This document shows, piece by piece, positions 26,609 through 36,284 of a stretch of DNA of 64,000 nucleotides. The position numbers and the translations under genes were made by a program. Every line of letters starts with the position of its first letter. Position 1 is the first letter of the stretch. The notes below the pieces were generated by a model, which searched no databases, had not been told where the DNA came from, and worked only from the letters and a program-made list of their open reading frames with translations. This stretch comes from an uncultured Candidatus Hydrogenedens sp. Its GTDB lineage: Bacteria > Desulfobacterota_D > UBA1144. The stretch is taken from the NCBI GenBank assembly GCA_902609885.1, contig CACLTT010000002.1:1-64000 (forward strand), written 5' to 3'.

Positions 26609-28300
26609 TTAAGAATTGAGAGAGTCCCAGGTGTCAGCAGTGACACCTTCTTCTCTTAATTTAGCTTTTTGAACCCTGTTAGTTGGAGTTTTTGGTAAAG
26701 ATTTACGGAATTTTATAAATCTAGGTATCATGAATTTAGGCATAATTGGCTTTAGAAATTCTATTATTTCTTTAGGATCTAAATTTTCGCCATCTTCTTT
26801 GACTATAACAATCATTACTTCATCCTCAGAATATCTACCTTCCTCATCGACCTTCACGGCAATTGCAGCAGCTTCATTTATTTTAGGATGTGAAGAAACC
26901 ATATTCTCGACTTCAAATGAGCTAATATTTTCACCCCTACGCCTTATATAATCTTTAACTCTATCCATAAAAAAGATATATCCATCATCATCTTTTCTAC
27001 ATAAATCTCCCGTATGGAACCAGAAATTTCTGAAATCAGATACAGTTTTTTCGGGCATTTTATGATAATAATGCAAACAAATATTTGGTATTCTGGGTCT
27101 TAGTACAAGTTCACCAGGAGTGTCAGGAGATAATTCCTCATCTGTATCAGGATTAACAATTTTTATTTCATATCCTGGGGATTCTTTTCCACACGAACCA
27201 ATTCTAAATGGTTCACCAGGTCTCATGAATGTACATTGTCCTACTTCAGTTAATCCGTACCCTTCCATAAATTTAATGCCAAATCTTTCCATGAAATCTT
27301 CAATAATATCGTGTGGTGCAGGACTTCCTAATACAAGTTTAACTTTGTGCTCTTTTTCCTCAGGCACAACAGGTGCATTCCACATAAAATATGACATGAC
27401 GCCAACTAAATTAAATTTTGTAATCTTAAAATCTTTCATCCATTTCCAAAAATTACTTGCTGAATATTTTTCTTCAACAACGACTTTGGCCCCTTGAATC
27501 ATTGCGGGATATACTCCCATAACCATTGCATTAGAATGGAATAATGGTAAACAAGTAAAAATTACATCATCAGGAGTAATGTCCATTATCAATGAATAAT
27601 TCATTGCCGATGAATAATCTGCAGCACATGGCCTCACGACTCCTTTAGACCGCCCAGTCGTTCCCGATGTATACATGAGTCTTGCGTGATCTAAATGTGT
27701 TATTTCGACATCTGGCTCATTTTTATCGCCTGATTCGACAAATTCTTTCCATGAATATGTTTTTGCTTTACCTTTATAATCCATTAGATCCAATGAGCCT
27801 TTTTCTTCTCTAGGCCATACAATAATATTTTCGATTAAAGGAATCCTATCTTCAATATTCTTTAGGCGATCCATATATTCTTCGGCAATTATAATTATTT
27901 TAGAGTCAGAACTTTCTATTATGTACTGTAAAAAATCCATAACATATGCAGTGTTTATCGGAACCATTACTGATCCATTTTTCAAAATACCAAACCACGA
28001 TAGGCATAATTCTAATGAGTTTGGCATATATACTGAAACTTTCTCTCCTTTCTCTATACCTAATTTATTTAAGGAATTTGCAATTTGATTAGCCAAGGTA
28101 TTAACTTCAGAATAAGTTAAAGGATTATTATAGCTATATTGAAGAAAATCTTTAGCACCATTTTTTTCGGACTGCTCTTTTAATACTTTTGGTAAAACCC
28201 ATTCTTTTTGATCGCTTTTTGTATTCCAAAAATAATCAAAATTTGTTTTCCATTCATAATCTACAGTATGTTGCAAGTCTTTTTTTTCAAATTTTTTCAT
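26609..28300 (-). CDS. AMP-dependent acyl-CoA synthetase/ligase (CaiC-like)
   Basis: This is a 563-residue member of the ANL superfamily. The AMP-binding P-loop is YTSGTTGRSKG (210-220). GYGLTEVGQ, the WFHTGDLCRKDDDGY block and the hinge RRRGENISSFEVE follow in order, and the C-terminal catalytic lysine region is TPTNRVQKAKLR. The profile is closest to crotonobetaine/carnitine- or carboxylate-CoA ligases; the acid is unknown. Its ATG shares one base with the stop of the upstream MaoC gene (TAATG), so they form an operon. It ends 11 nt from the convergent 451-aa gene. Confidence 0.85.
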   Translation of the reverse strand: MKKFEKKDLQHTVDYEWKTNFDYFWNTKSDQKEWVLPKVLKEQSEKNGAKDFLQYSYNNPLTYSEVNTLANQIANSLNKLGIEKGEKVSVYMPNSLELCLSWFGILKNGSVMVPINTAYVMDFLQYIIESSDSKIIIIAEEYMDRLKNIEDRIPLIENIIVWPREEKGSLDLMDYKGKAKTYSWKEFVESGDKNEPDVEITHLDHARLMYTSGTTGRSKGVVRPCAADYSSAMNYSLIMDITPDDVIFTCLPLFHSNAMVMGVYPAMIQGAKVVVEEKYSASNFWKWMKDFKITKFNLVGVMSYFMWNAPVVPEEKEHKVKLVLGSPAPHDIIEDFMERFGIKFMEGYGLTEVGQCTFMRPGEPFRIGSCGKESPGYEIKIVNPDTDEELSPDTPGELVLRPRIPNICLHYYHKMPEKTVSDFRNFWFHTGDLCRKDDDGYIFFMDRVKDYIRRRGENISSFEVENMVSSHPKINEAAAIAVKVDEEGRYSEDEVMIVIVKEDGENLDPKEIIEFLKPIMPKFMIPRFIKFRKSLPKTPTNRVQKAKLREEGVTADTWDSLNS

Positions 28301-29451
28301 TACTTGAATGCACCTTGTTTTGGAATAGCAACTAGCATTTCCATTGTTAAAACTCTAATCTTATCATCTTTAATATTTACAACTCCTTTAAACCCAGCTT
28401 TTTCAAAAGCTTTCATTCCGGCCTCTGTTACAATTTTTTCACCAATTAATTCTATTTTTAGAATTCCTAAATCATTTCTATTATTAATTTCCATCATTTC
28501 TTTAACAACAAAGCTGCCAAGGATTTTTTCATCATCATTATTTTTAGAATTAAAAAGACTTTGAATAATATTTCCCGGATAGGTTGGCGCATCATGTGAG
28601 CCGCTTAACATTCCTAAAAAATAAGCATGAGGCATGTGACAACTTATTTCACCTTCTACAGTAGATTTAATTGCACCACCATATCCAATAAAGTTTGAAT
28701 TAGGATTATGGTGCACACTTGCGTCATTTAAAGTGGATATTTGTAACCATGAAAAATCAACTAAATTAATAGATTTTTGAAAATTGCCATGATATTTTTC
28801 GTTAACTTTAAAGTCTTCAAAGGCTTTACCTTCATTACCTAAAGAATCTTTATTTAAATTTTTAAATTCCTTTGGTAGGACTAGCAAATTTAAATCAATA
28901 TCTTTGGGTTGAATTTCAAGGTTCGATATTGCATTCATTTTCACACCCGGAGTTGCTCTTAACAAAACCTGCCTAACATATTCTATAACAACTTCATCAC
29001 GTTGATTTATTATGATTGTTTTAACTTGAACCGAACCATTTGAGGCCCCATCTTTTTTAACCTCTATGCCAATCACTTTTGACTTACCAAAGAGCACATC
29101 ACCTTCGTAAACAGGTTCCCCATATTTTAAGTTTTTATAAGATAAATTTGCAATAGCATTAAAAGAAATATCATGAACACTTAATCCAAAGCCAACATTA
29201 AACAAGTATCCTTGACTTACTACACCTGGTTTCTCTATATTGAATTTATTTAATTTTATATTTTGTTCTGGATCTGTATAACCACTAGATTCAGCAAAAT
29301 CATTGTCAGCTCCTAGCAAAAAACCTTTTTGAAATTTTTTTATATATTCTTTATTTCTGTAAGGTGTTATTTGAATACAACCATGATGAAGTTCTTCACC
29401 AATGATAAATTCATCAATATATTTTGAAGAAATTAGATTTTGGATATTCAT
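28300..29451 (-). CDS. MaoC-like (hotdog) dehydratase/hydratase family protein
   Basis: The 383-residue protein appears to be a double hotdog. The first half has YLFNVGFGLSVHDISFN and a KYGEPVYEGDVLFGKSKV strand that matches MaoC-type enoyl-CoA hydratases, including mesaconyl-CoA hydratase-like proteins. The second half has DASVHHNPN and GEISCHMPHAYFLGMLSG. I cannot assign the acyl-CoA. It is cotranscribed with the CoA ligase (one-base overlap), suggesting that an acid is first activated and then hydrated or dehydrated. The ribosome site is AAGGGGG, 5 nt before the ATG. Confidence 0.7.
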   Translation of the reverse strand: MNIQNLISSKYIDEFIIGEELHHGCIQITPYRNKEYIKKFQKGFLLGADNDFAESSGYTDPEQNIKLNKFNIEKPGVVSQGYLFNVGFGLSVHDISFNAIANLSYKNLKYGEPVYEGDVLFGKSKVIGIEVKKDGASNGSVQVKTIIINQRDEVVIEYVRQVLLRATPGVKMNAISNLEIQPKDIDLNLLVLPKEFKNLNKDSLGNEGKAFEDFKVNEKYHGNFQKSINLVDFSWLQISTLNDASVHHNPNSNFIGYGGAIKSTVEGEISCHMPHAYFLGMLSGSHDAPTYPGNIIQSLFNSKNNDDEKILGSFVVKEMMEINNRNDLGILKIELIGEKIVTEAGMKAFEKAGFKGVVNIKDDKIRVLTMEMLVAIPKQGAFK

Positions 29452-29460
29452 TTTGCCCCC

Positions 29461-29470
29461 TTGTTAACAA
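29461..29470. promoter_or_regulatory. 10-bp palindrome before the MaoC/CoA-ligase operon
   Basis: TTGTTAACAA is a perfect palindrome directly upstream of the ribosome site of the minus-strand MaoC gene. On the minus strand it follows a TATATT that could be a -10, so it could be an operator near the transcription start. Chance occurrence in AT-rich DNA is quite possible. Confidence 0.25.
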
Positions 29471-29504
29471 TATAAAGGTTACATCATTAGCATTTCATAT
29501 CAAT

Positions 29505-30227
29505 TTAATCAGAGTTTAATTTTGCTATTATTATGCCAATTTCATAAAAAACTATTAAAGGTACTAGCATAAAAAGCATTGAAATTACATCTGTTGTTGG
29601 AGTTAAAATCGCAGATAAAATAGTAGATATTAAAATAGCATATTTTCTTTTAGAAGCTAAAAAACTTGAGGATGTAAGCCCTATTTTGGAAAGTAGATAA
29701 ATTACAAGCGGGTACTCAAAAATTATACCAAAACTCAAAACCAAAGACATTAGAAATCCTATGGTATCCGAAATATTTGGAAAAGCTGTTATGATTTCAT
29801 TAGTATATTCATTCAACAAAAATTTAAATGCAACAGGTGCAACAAAAATAAAACAGAATGCAGCACCGAGAAAAAATAGAGATGACCCAAAAAAAATTAC
29901 TATTGCAGTAAATTTAATTTCTTTTTCATATAGCGCAGGTTTAATAAAGGACCATATTTCGTAAATTATTATCGGTGTAGTTATTATAAAACTTGATAAA
30001 AATGCTAGCTTTATATTTGTTGAAAGCCCTTCTGTAGGTTTTGTGAAAATAATTTTTGAGTCCATAGGTAAATTTTGAATTATAGGATATAGAGAAAGTT
30101 CCATTAATAGGTCTCTAAAATAAAAAGCTGGGATAAAAAAAACTATTAAAAGAAGAATAATTTTAATAAAACTTTTTCTTAAGACACCAAAATGCTCAAT
30201 AAAAGTTAACTTTTGATTTTCGCTCAC
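29505..30227 (-). CDS. tatC: Twin-arginine translocase subunit TatC
   Basis: The 240-residue protein has six membrane segments. The N-terminal cytoplasmic motif (FIEHFGVLRKS, family EHLxELRxR) forms the signal-peptide site. IYEIWSFIKPALYEKE covers the first loop, and FGIIFEYPLVI carries the conserved membrane glutamate. It starts at GTG with an AGGA ribosome site 7 nt upstream. No tatA or tatB gene lies nearby. It is followed after 53 nt by the MaoC/ligase operon on the same strand. It implies export of folded cofactor proteins. Confidence 0.94.
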   Translation of the reverse strand: MSENQKLTFIEHFGVLRKSFIKIILLLIVFFIPAFYFRDLLMELSLYPIIQNLPMDSKIIFTKPTEGLSTNIKLAFLSSFIITTPIIIYEIWSFIKPALYEKEIKFTAIVIFFGSSLFFLGAAFCFIFVAPVAFKFLLNEYTNEIITAFPNISDTIGFLMSLVLSFGIIFEYPLVIYLLSKIGLTSSSFLASKRKYAILISTILSAILTPTTDVISMLFMLVPLIVFYEIGIIIAKLNSD

Positions 30228-30273
30228 ACTTAAATCCTATATGTTGAAATTATTTTATCAATTTACTTAAAAA

Positions 30274-30302
30274 TTGACATATACCTATTGCTAAAATATA
30301 TT
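30274..30302 (+). promoter_or_regulatory. Sigma-70 promoter for serA-hisZ-purA
   Basis: TTGACA (30274-30279), a 17-bp spacer and TATATT (30297-30302) form a near-consensus promoter. The expected start near 30309 leaves about 20 nt of leader with GGAGG at 30318-30322. It also rules out the upstream TTG at 30288 as a translation start. Confidence 0.7.
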
Positions 30303-30329
30303 TTTATTTTACATTCTGGAGGCCCTATT

Positions 30330-31928
30330 TTGAAAATTTTAATTACAGATGGTCTTTCTCAAGAAGGGCTGGATCTTTTTGCAAATCATAGTCAAATAAG
30401 TCTAGACGTCAGGAAAAAAACTGAAAGAGAAGAATTAAAAAATATAATTAATAATTACCAAGGTGTAATTATAAGAAGTGCAACAAAGATAGACAAAGAG
30501 ATCATAGAACTCCTTGATAATGATTTTAAGTTAATAGGCAGAGCAGGAATAGGTGTTGATAACGTTGATGTCTCTGAAGCCTCAAAGAAAGGAATCATAG
30601 TTATGAATACTCCTTCTGCTAATGCAATCACTACAGCTGAGCATACAATTGCATTGCTCTTATCTTTAGCAAGAAATACTCCACAAGCTTTTCTCTCAAT
30701 GAAAGAAAAAAAATGGGAAAGATCTAGTTTTCAGGGACGTGAATTATTTGGTAAAACTTTTGGTTTAATAGGTCTAGGTAATATTGGTAGACTTGTAGCA
30801 GATAGAGCGATTGGACTAAAAATGAAAGTTATTGCCCACGATCCATTTATATCAAAAGATACAGATTTAAATATGCCAATAGATTTAGTCGACATGGAAG
30901 ATGTTTTTAGAAACTCTGATGTTATATCTGTTCACACTCCACTTACTGAAGGAACAAAGGATCTCATTTCTAAAGGATCAATTGATATTATGAAAGATGG
31001 TGTATTGATTATTAACTGTGCGAGAGGCGGAATTGTTAATGAATCAGATATTGCAGATGGAATAAAATCCGGTAAAGTTGGTGGTGCTGCGATTGATGTT
31101 TTTGAGCCAGAACCACCAGATTTTACCTCACCAATTTTTAATCCTGATAAGAACATAGTGCTTACTCCTCATTTAGGTGCTTCAACTAAAGAGGCTCAAA
31201 CAAAAGTAGGAATTGCTATGGCAGAGCAAGTCATAGAGTATGCAACAAATGGTGTAGTAATGAATGCAGTTAATATGCCTTCTATGAATTTAGAGGTTTT
31301 ATCAAAAATTCAACCGTATGTAGAATTATCAGAAAAATTAGGAAATTTTATGGGACAAGTTTGTAAGGCAGGGATTAAAGAAATTAATGTTAAATATAGT
31401 GGACTCGTAACTGAGAATGATCTAAATCCCCTAACAATGTCCGTGCTAAAGGGTTATTTGTCCCCAATTATGGATGCTCCAGTTACATTTGTTAATGCTC
31501 CATTAATAGCTGAAGAAAGAGGAATTGAAATAACAGAAACTAAAGAATCCTCTACATCAGATTTTACCAGCCTAATAACTGTTAAAATAATTGATGAGAA
31601 TTCTGAGTATCATTTATCAGGATCTATTTTTGGTAAAAAAGAGCCAAGATTCACTTCATTTAACAGTAGAAAAATTGATGTAATTCCAGATGGAAATATA
31701 TTAATTATAGAAAATGATGATAAACCAGGTGTTATAGGTCTTTTAGGAAATTCTTTAGGTAAAAAGGATATTAATATAAATAGGCTTTATCTATCAAATC
31801 CCCAAGATAAAGGATCCAAATTTGCCCTATCTTTTATATCAGTTGATTCTCCTGTGACACAAGATACTCTAGAATATATAGCAAATATGGATGAAGTTAA
31901 TAGTATAGAGCAAGTGATTTTAGATTAA
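30330..31928 (+). CDS. serA: D-3-phosphoglycerate dehydrogenase (long form with ACT domain)
   Basis: SerA catalyses the first step of serine synthesis. I place the start at TTG 30330 because GGAGG lies 7 nt upstream and the promoter at 30274-30302 excludes the earlier frame opening; this gives 532 residues, the usual length. Motifs in order are GRAGIGVDNVDV, NAD-binding GLIGLGNIGR, NCARGGIVNE and the catalytic histidine in LTPHLGASTKEAQ. A substrate-binding-like domain follows, then a C-terminal ACT domain (NDDKPGVIGLLG) that usually gives serine feedback. hisZ starts within the stop codon (TAATG). Confidence 0.95.
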   Translation: MKILITDGLSQEGLDLFANHSQISLDVRKKTEREELKNIINNYQGVIIRSATKIDKEIIELLDNDFKLIGRAGIGVDNVDVSEASKKGIIVMNTPSANAITTAEHTIALLLSLARNTPQAFLSMKEKKWERSSFQGRELFGKTFGLIGLGNIGRLVADRAIGLKMKVIAHDPFISKDTDLNMPIDLVDMEDVFRNSDVISVHTPLTEGTKDLISKGSIDIMKDGVLIINCARGGIVNESDIADGIKSGKVGGAAIDVFEPEPPDFTSPIFNPDKNIVLTPHLGASTKEAQTKVGIAMAEQVIEYATNGVVMNAVNMPSMNLEVLSKIQPYVELSEKLGNFMGQVCKAGIKEINVKYSGLVTENDLNPLTMSVLKGYLSPIMDAPVTFVNAPLIAEERGIEITETKESSTSDFTSLITVKIIDENSEYHLSGSIFGKKEPRFTSFNSRKIDVIPDGNILIIENDDKPGVIGLLGNSLGKKDININRLYLSNPQDKGSKFALSFISVDSPVTQDTLEYIANMDEVNSIEQVILD

Positions 31929-33136
31929 TGAAAAGTATCCCTTTACCCCCAGGAATTAGAGACTACACCTCTGAGATAGTAAGAAAGTTTGATCACATTA
32001 ATGACATCTTCTTTCAAGAAACAGAAAGCTGGGGATTTAATAAAATTTATACACCAATTATAGAGAATATTGAGTCTTTAACTTCAGATTCTGCTCAGAG
32101 TGACAGTAAAAATATCTTAAAATTAATTGACCCCCTTAGTGGTGAAATACTAGGAATCAAATCGGACATAACACCACAGATAGCAAGATTTGTTAATTCT
32201 AATTATTCTTTATCGTCTTTACCAATTAGATTATCTTATGCGGAAAGAGTTGTAAGGAATAAAATAAATAATAATGGTGATTCACGAGAGTTTTTCCAGC
32301 TGGGCTGTGAATCTATCGGAACGGAAGGGATTTTAAATGATATTGAAATTATTCAATTAGCATCTTCTTTGATAAAAAAAATGGGATTCCCAAATCAAGT
32401 TATAACTTTAAGTTCTTCATTAATTGTAAATTTTATTTTATCTAAATTGATAAAATCTAATGAAAAAATTAGAGATCTGTTTTATAAGAAAAATTTTTCT
32501 GAAATTGCTAAAATTTCTAATGACATATCTTTCCCTCAAAAAGAGAGAAATTTTATAAAGTCTGTGGTTATACCATTTACAAAAAATAAAATACCAAAAA
32601 ATTCTTATCTTTCATCAAATATATTAAAAGAAATTGAGAATTTAAAAATAATTAGTAGAGAATTAATTAAAATTAATCCAGAAACTAAATGCATAATCGA
32701 TTATTTAGATGTAAAAGATTTTCAATATTATTCTAATATCACTTTTGAAATAAATGTCCCTAAAATTAAATCATCGCTCCTGAATGGAGGGAGGTATGAC
32801 AACCTATTTAATAAGTATGATTTAAATATTCCAGCAATAGGATTTGGCCTGAACTTGTTAACTTTAGTTAAATATATAAAGGTTGATAACTCAGCTCGTC
32901 CAACAGCACTTATAATTATAGATTCTAATACATCAATTTTTGAGTCTTTTCAGATTAGAGATTTTCTCGTAAATCAAGGTTTTATTACAAGATTTTCTAA
33001 CAAAAAATTATCTAATAATTTTCAACAGATTATTGTTAAAATGAGTAAAACCAAGCAAGTCAACTTGTATGATGGAAAAATGAATAAGATTGCAAAATTT
33101 AAATCGTTGAAAGAATTTGTTGAGGAAGAAATCTAA
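31928..33136 (+). CDS. hisZ: ATP phosphoribosyltransferase regulatory subunit HisZ
   Basis: HisZ is a class II histidyl-tRNA synthetase paralogue that pairs with short-form HisG in histidine synthesis. The 402-residue protein begins PLPPGIRDYTSE and has the motif 2-like segment PIRLSYAERVVR and REFFQLGCESIG. The C-terminal LLNGGRYDNL and PAIGFGLNLL fit HisZ and HisS alike. Against HisS, the anticodon domain is reduced. HisZ next to purA is common in Proteobacteria. It overlaps serA by one base, and purA follows directly. Confidence 0.88.
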   Translation: MKSIPLPPGIRDYTSEIVRKFDHINDIFFQETESWGFNKIYTPIIENIESLTSDSAQSDSKNILKLIDPLSGEILGIKSDITPQIARFVNSNYSLSSLPIRLSYAERVVRNKINNNGDSREFFQLGCESIGTEGILNDIEIIQLASSLIKKMGFPNQVITLSSSLIVNFILSKLIKSNEKIRDLFYKKNFSEIAKISNDISFPQKERNFIKSVVIPFTKNKIPKNSYLSSNILKEIENLKIISRELIKINPETKCIIDYLDVKDFQYYSNITFEINVPKIKSSLLNGGRYDNLFNKYDLNIPAIGFGLNLLTLVKYIKVDNSARPTALIIIDSNTSIFESFQIRDFLVNQGFITRFSNKKLSNNFQQIIVKMSKTKQVNLYDGKMNKIAKFKSLKEFVEEEI

Positions 33137-34414
33137 TTGAATAAAAATAAAAACGTAGTCGTAGTCGGCGCGCAATGGGGTGATGAGGGAAAAGGGAGAA
33201 TTATCGATCTTTTGTCAGAAAAATTTGACATAGTTTCTCGATTTCAAGGTGGTAGTAATGCGGGCCATACAATTATTATAAAAAATAAAAAAATTATACT
33301 GCATCACATACCCTCCGGAGTATTAAGAAATGGAAAAATATCTGTTATAGGAAATGGCGCTGTTATAGATCCTGACATAATTGTGGATGAAATTAAAGCT
33401 TTAAGGAAGAAAGGATATAAAATTACAGGGAAAAATCTTAAAATTAGTGAGTTAGCACATTTAATATTGCCATTTCATAAACTTATTGATATTGGTCGAG
33501 AGATAATAAAAGGAAAAAATGCAATTGGAACTACTGGCAGAGGCATTGGGCCTTGTTATGAAGACAAGATATCAAGACAAGGAATTAGATTTGTTGATTT
33601 ATCTAATAAAAAAATATTAAAAGACAAACTTAAAATTACATTAAAGGAAAAAAATAAAATTCTTTCATTGGTATTCAATCAAAAAAAAATAAGTATTAAT
33701 ACATTGGTCGATGATCTAATGAAAAGGTACAAATTTTTAAAAGAATTTATAGTAAATACTGAATATTTCTTAAATAAATCTGTGGTTCAAGGTAAAAGTA
33801 TTCTATTTGAGGGTGCGCAAGGTGTCATGTTAGATATCGATTTTGGTACTTATCCCTTTGTAACTTCTTCATCCACTATATCCTCAAATGCTTCCTCTGG
33901 TACTGGTGTTCCTTATAAAAAATTTGGGAAATCTATAGGTATTTCAAAAGCCTATGCAACAAGAGTTGGATATGGCCCTTTTCCAACTGAAATGATTGAT
34001 GATGAAGGCTTAGCCCTAAGAGAGTTTGGTGATGAATATGGAGCAACAACAGGAAGACCGAGAAGATGCGGTTGGTTGGATTTAATAGCCCTTAAGCATT
34101 CTGTAGAAATATGTGGTTTAGATGAGATAGTATTAACAAAAGTTGATATTTTATCAATGTTCAAGACCATAAATGTTTGTATCGCATATAAGTATAAATC
34201 TCAAAAATTGAAGAAGTTTCCCATGGATAATAATATTATTGAAAATGTTACACCTATCTATAAAACTTATAAATCATGGGATATTAAAGATCTTAAAAAT
34301 AAAAAATTACCATCGAGTTTGGAATCATTTATAAAGTACATTGAAAAATTTTTAAATGTTAAAGTATCAATGATTTCTATTGGACCAGAGAGAGAACAAG
34401 TAATTTATTTGTAG
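33137..34414 (+). CDS. purA: Adenylosuccinate synthetase
   Basis: PurA joins IMP and aspartate with GTP in AMP synthesis. The 425-residue protein has the N-terminal GTP/IMP motif GAQWGDEGKGRIIDLL, the catalytic histidine in GGSNAGHTI, GTTGRGIGPCYEDK near 135 and the switch arginines in TTGRPRRCGWLD. The start is TTG at 33137, immediately after the hisZ stop, with GAGGA about 10 nt upstream. The tail overlaps the convergent phoH by 10 nt. Confidence 0.96.
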   Translation: MNKNKNVVVVGAQWGDEGKGRIIDLLSEKFDIVSRFQGGSNAGHTIIIKNKKIILHHIPSGVLRNGKISVIGNGAVIDPDIIVDEIKALRKKGYKITGKNLKISELAHLILPFHKLIDIGREIIKGKNAIGTTGRGIGPCYEDKISRQGIRFVDLSNKKILKDKLKITLKEKNKILSLVFNQKKISINTLVDDLMKRYKFLKEFIVNTEYFLNKSVVQGKSILFEGAQGVMLDIDFGTYPFVTSSSTISSNASSGTGVPYKKFGKSIGISKAYATRVGYGPFPTEMIDDEGLALREFGDEYGATTGRPRRCGWLDLIALKHSVEICGLDEIVLTKVDILSMFKTINVCIAYKYKSQKLKKFPMDNNIIENVTPIYKTYKSWDIKDLKNKKLPSSLESFIKYIEKFLNVKVSMISIGPEREQVIYL

Positions 34415-35361
34415 GCGTCTAAAATTTCTTTTACTAATGGATGGCGAACTATATCATCGTTATTGAAATTTACAAAACCAATTCCATTGATATTTTTAAG
34501 TAGTGATATACTTTCAACCAAGCCAGATTTAATATTTTTATCTAAATCAATCTGTGTCGTATCCCCTGTAACAATAACTTTTGAATTAAAACCAAACCTG
34601 GTTAAAAACATTTTCATTTGAGTTGTGGTAGTATTTTGCGCCTCATCTAAAATTATAAAAGCATCATTTAATGTTCTACCTCTCATAAAAGCCAAAGGGG
34701 CAATCTCAATTATAGATTTATCAATCATTCTATTAATTCTATCTGAATCAATCATATCATTTAATGCATCAAATAATGGCTTTAAATAAGGATCAACTTT
34801 TTCGCTAAGATCGCCTGGCAAAAACCCTAGTTTTTCTCCTGCTTCAACAGCAGGCCTAGTTAATACAATTCTTTTTACTTTTTTCAAATTTAGATATGAA
34901 ACTGCCATTGCAACAGCCAAAAAAGTTTTTCCGGTTCCTGCAGGGCCAACACCAAATACAACATCACTTTTTCTAATTGAATCGATATATATTTTCTGAT
35001 TTATACTTTTAGGGGCAATTGTTCCTTTATCAGTAGAAAGGCAAATTGTATCTAAAAAAATTTCTTCAATGCTATGTGAGTTATTGTTAATTATTTTAGA
35101 TCCCAATTCAAAATCACTAAAGTTAGGAATATAACCTTTTTGAATAATTTTGTAAAAACTTTTTATAAGCTTGATAGACAAATTAACTGATCCTTTGAGA
35201 CCACTAAAGTGAAGTTCATTCCCACGTGAATCAATTTTTATATCATATATTTTTGAAATAAATTTTAAGTTTCTATTTTCAACACCTACAAGGGTATTAA
35301 GAGAATTATTATCATCAAATTTTATAATTTCTTCTGATACTGGCTCTAATATGACATTCAT
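34405..35361 (-). CDS. PhoH-like ATPase (YbeZ family)
   Basis: The 318-residue protein has an N-terminal KH-like region and a P-loop ATPase domain with Walker A GPAGTGKT (139-146), Walker B FIILDEAQN and the TRPAVEAGEKLGFLPGD block typical of PhoH/YbeZ. The family acts in RNA metabolism, usually next to the RNase YbeY, which is absent here; instead it overlaps a cation exchanger gene by 4 nt. It is the last gene of purC-exchanger-phoH and overlaps purA by 10 nt. Confidence 0.92.
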   Translation of the reverse strand: MNVILEPVSEEIIKFDDNNSLNTLVGVENRNLKFISKIYDIKIDSRGNELHFSGLKGSVNLSIKLIKSFYKIIQKGYIPNFSDFELGSKIINNNSHSIEEIFLDTICLSTDKGTIAPKSINQKIYIDSIRKSDVVFGVGPAGTGKTFLAVAMAVSYLNLKKVKRIVLTRPAVEAGEKLGFLPGDLSEKVDPYLKPLFDALNDMIDSDRINRMIDKSIIEIAPLAFMRGRTLNDAFIILDEAQNTTTTQMKMFLTRFGFNSKVIVTGDTTQIDLDKNIKSGLVESISLLKNINGIGFVNFNNDDIVRHPLVKEILDAYK

Positions 35362-36284
35362 ACTTTAAATACAAAGATAATATAAAGCAAAAGTAAAAAT
35401 ATTCCACAAAATTTAGGAATCGACTTTCTTTTTCTGAATATTATTATAAATGCAAATAATACTAATTCAGCAATTAAAATTAAACTCAAAGAGGATATAG
35501 CGAAACTTGGTAATGGTATTAGAAATATTAAATTAATGATTGAAAATATTGTAAAATTTGCAATATTGCTGCCAATAATATTTCCCAATACAAAATCATT
35601 CTTACCGTATTTAATCATAGATATTAAACAGGCTACAATTTCTGGAAAGGACGTGCTCAAAGCTAAAAAAATACTTCCAACTAGGGCGCTAGATAGTCCT
35701 ACTTGTTCAATTATTTTAAGACCTGTCATTGTAATCCCATCAGCAGCAAACCATATAGCGACAGGCCCAAAAACTAGATAAATAATGATCAAAACATTTG
35801 ATAAATTATTGTCAATGTTGTCTGAATCCCCAGAATTTCCTGAAAAATAAAATAATATGGATAATAAAATAATCATCAGGCATATTGCTGTTGCGTTTAT
35901 TATTCCAAAAGAAAAAAAACAAAATAAAAATGTCGAAAGTATAATTAATGCATATTTGAGATTTAAATTTTGTAATTTGTATCTGAATTCTTTTTCAAAA
36001 CTCAATATAAGAGTGAGGCCTAAAATTAGACATGTATTAGCCATATTACTTCCCAGAATAGTTCCATAGATTAAATTATTAGAGTAGTTTTTTATATAGG
36101 CAGATTTAAATAAAACAAAAAATTCTGGTAATGATGTTCCAATTGCTATGGCTGTCATTCCAATAAAGAAATCTGATAATCCCATTTTTTTTGAAAGTTT
36201 TACTGATCCAGAAACTAATGAACTAGCACCAGCCCAAAGCAAAACAGCATATGCAATAAAACTAAAAAAAAGAGTTAGATTCAA
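35358..36284 (-). CDS. Sodium/calcium exchanger-family antiporter (CaCA, YrbG-like)
   Basis: The 308-residue membrane protein has about ten segments and two alpha repeats. Repeat 1 has AIGTSLPEF and GTILGSNMANT; repeat 2 has ALSTSFPEI and GNIIGSNIANF. The paired glutamates and asparagines are the ion ligands in CaCA exchangers. The two half-molecules are joined by a short loop with an acidic GNSGDSDNIDN stretch. Calcium-for-sodium exchange is inferred from the family. The start overlaps purC and the stop overlaps phoH, both by 4 nt. Confidence 0.9.
   Translation of the reverse strand: MNLTLFFSFIAYAVLLWAGASSLVSGSVKLSKKMGLSDFFIGMTAIAIGTSLPEFFVLFKSAYIKNYSNNLIYGTILGSNMANTCLILGLTLILSFEKEFRYKLQNLNLKYALIILSTFLFCFFSFGIINATAICLMIILLSILFYFSGNSGDSDNIDNNLSNVLIIIYLVFGPVAIWFAADGITMTGLKIIEQVGLSSALVGSIFLALSTSFPEIVACLISMIKYGKNDFVLGNIIGSNIANFTIFSIINLIFLIPLPSFAISSLSLILIAELVLFAFIIIFRKRKSIPKFCGIFLLLLYIIFVFKV

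Noticed and set aside
30288-30329. Longer SerA start at TTG 30288
   Set aside because: It falls between the -35 and -10 of the promoter at 30274-30302; TTG 30330 has GGAGG at the right distance.
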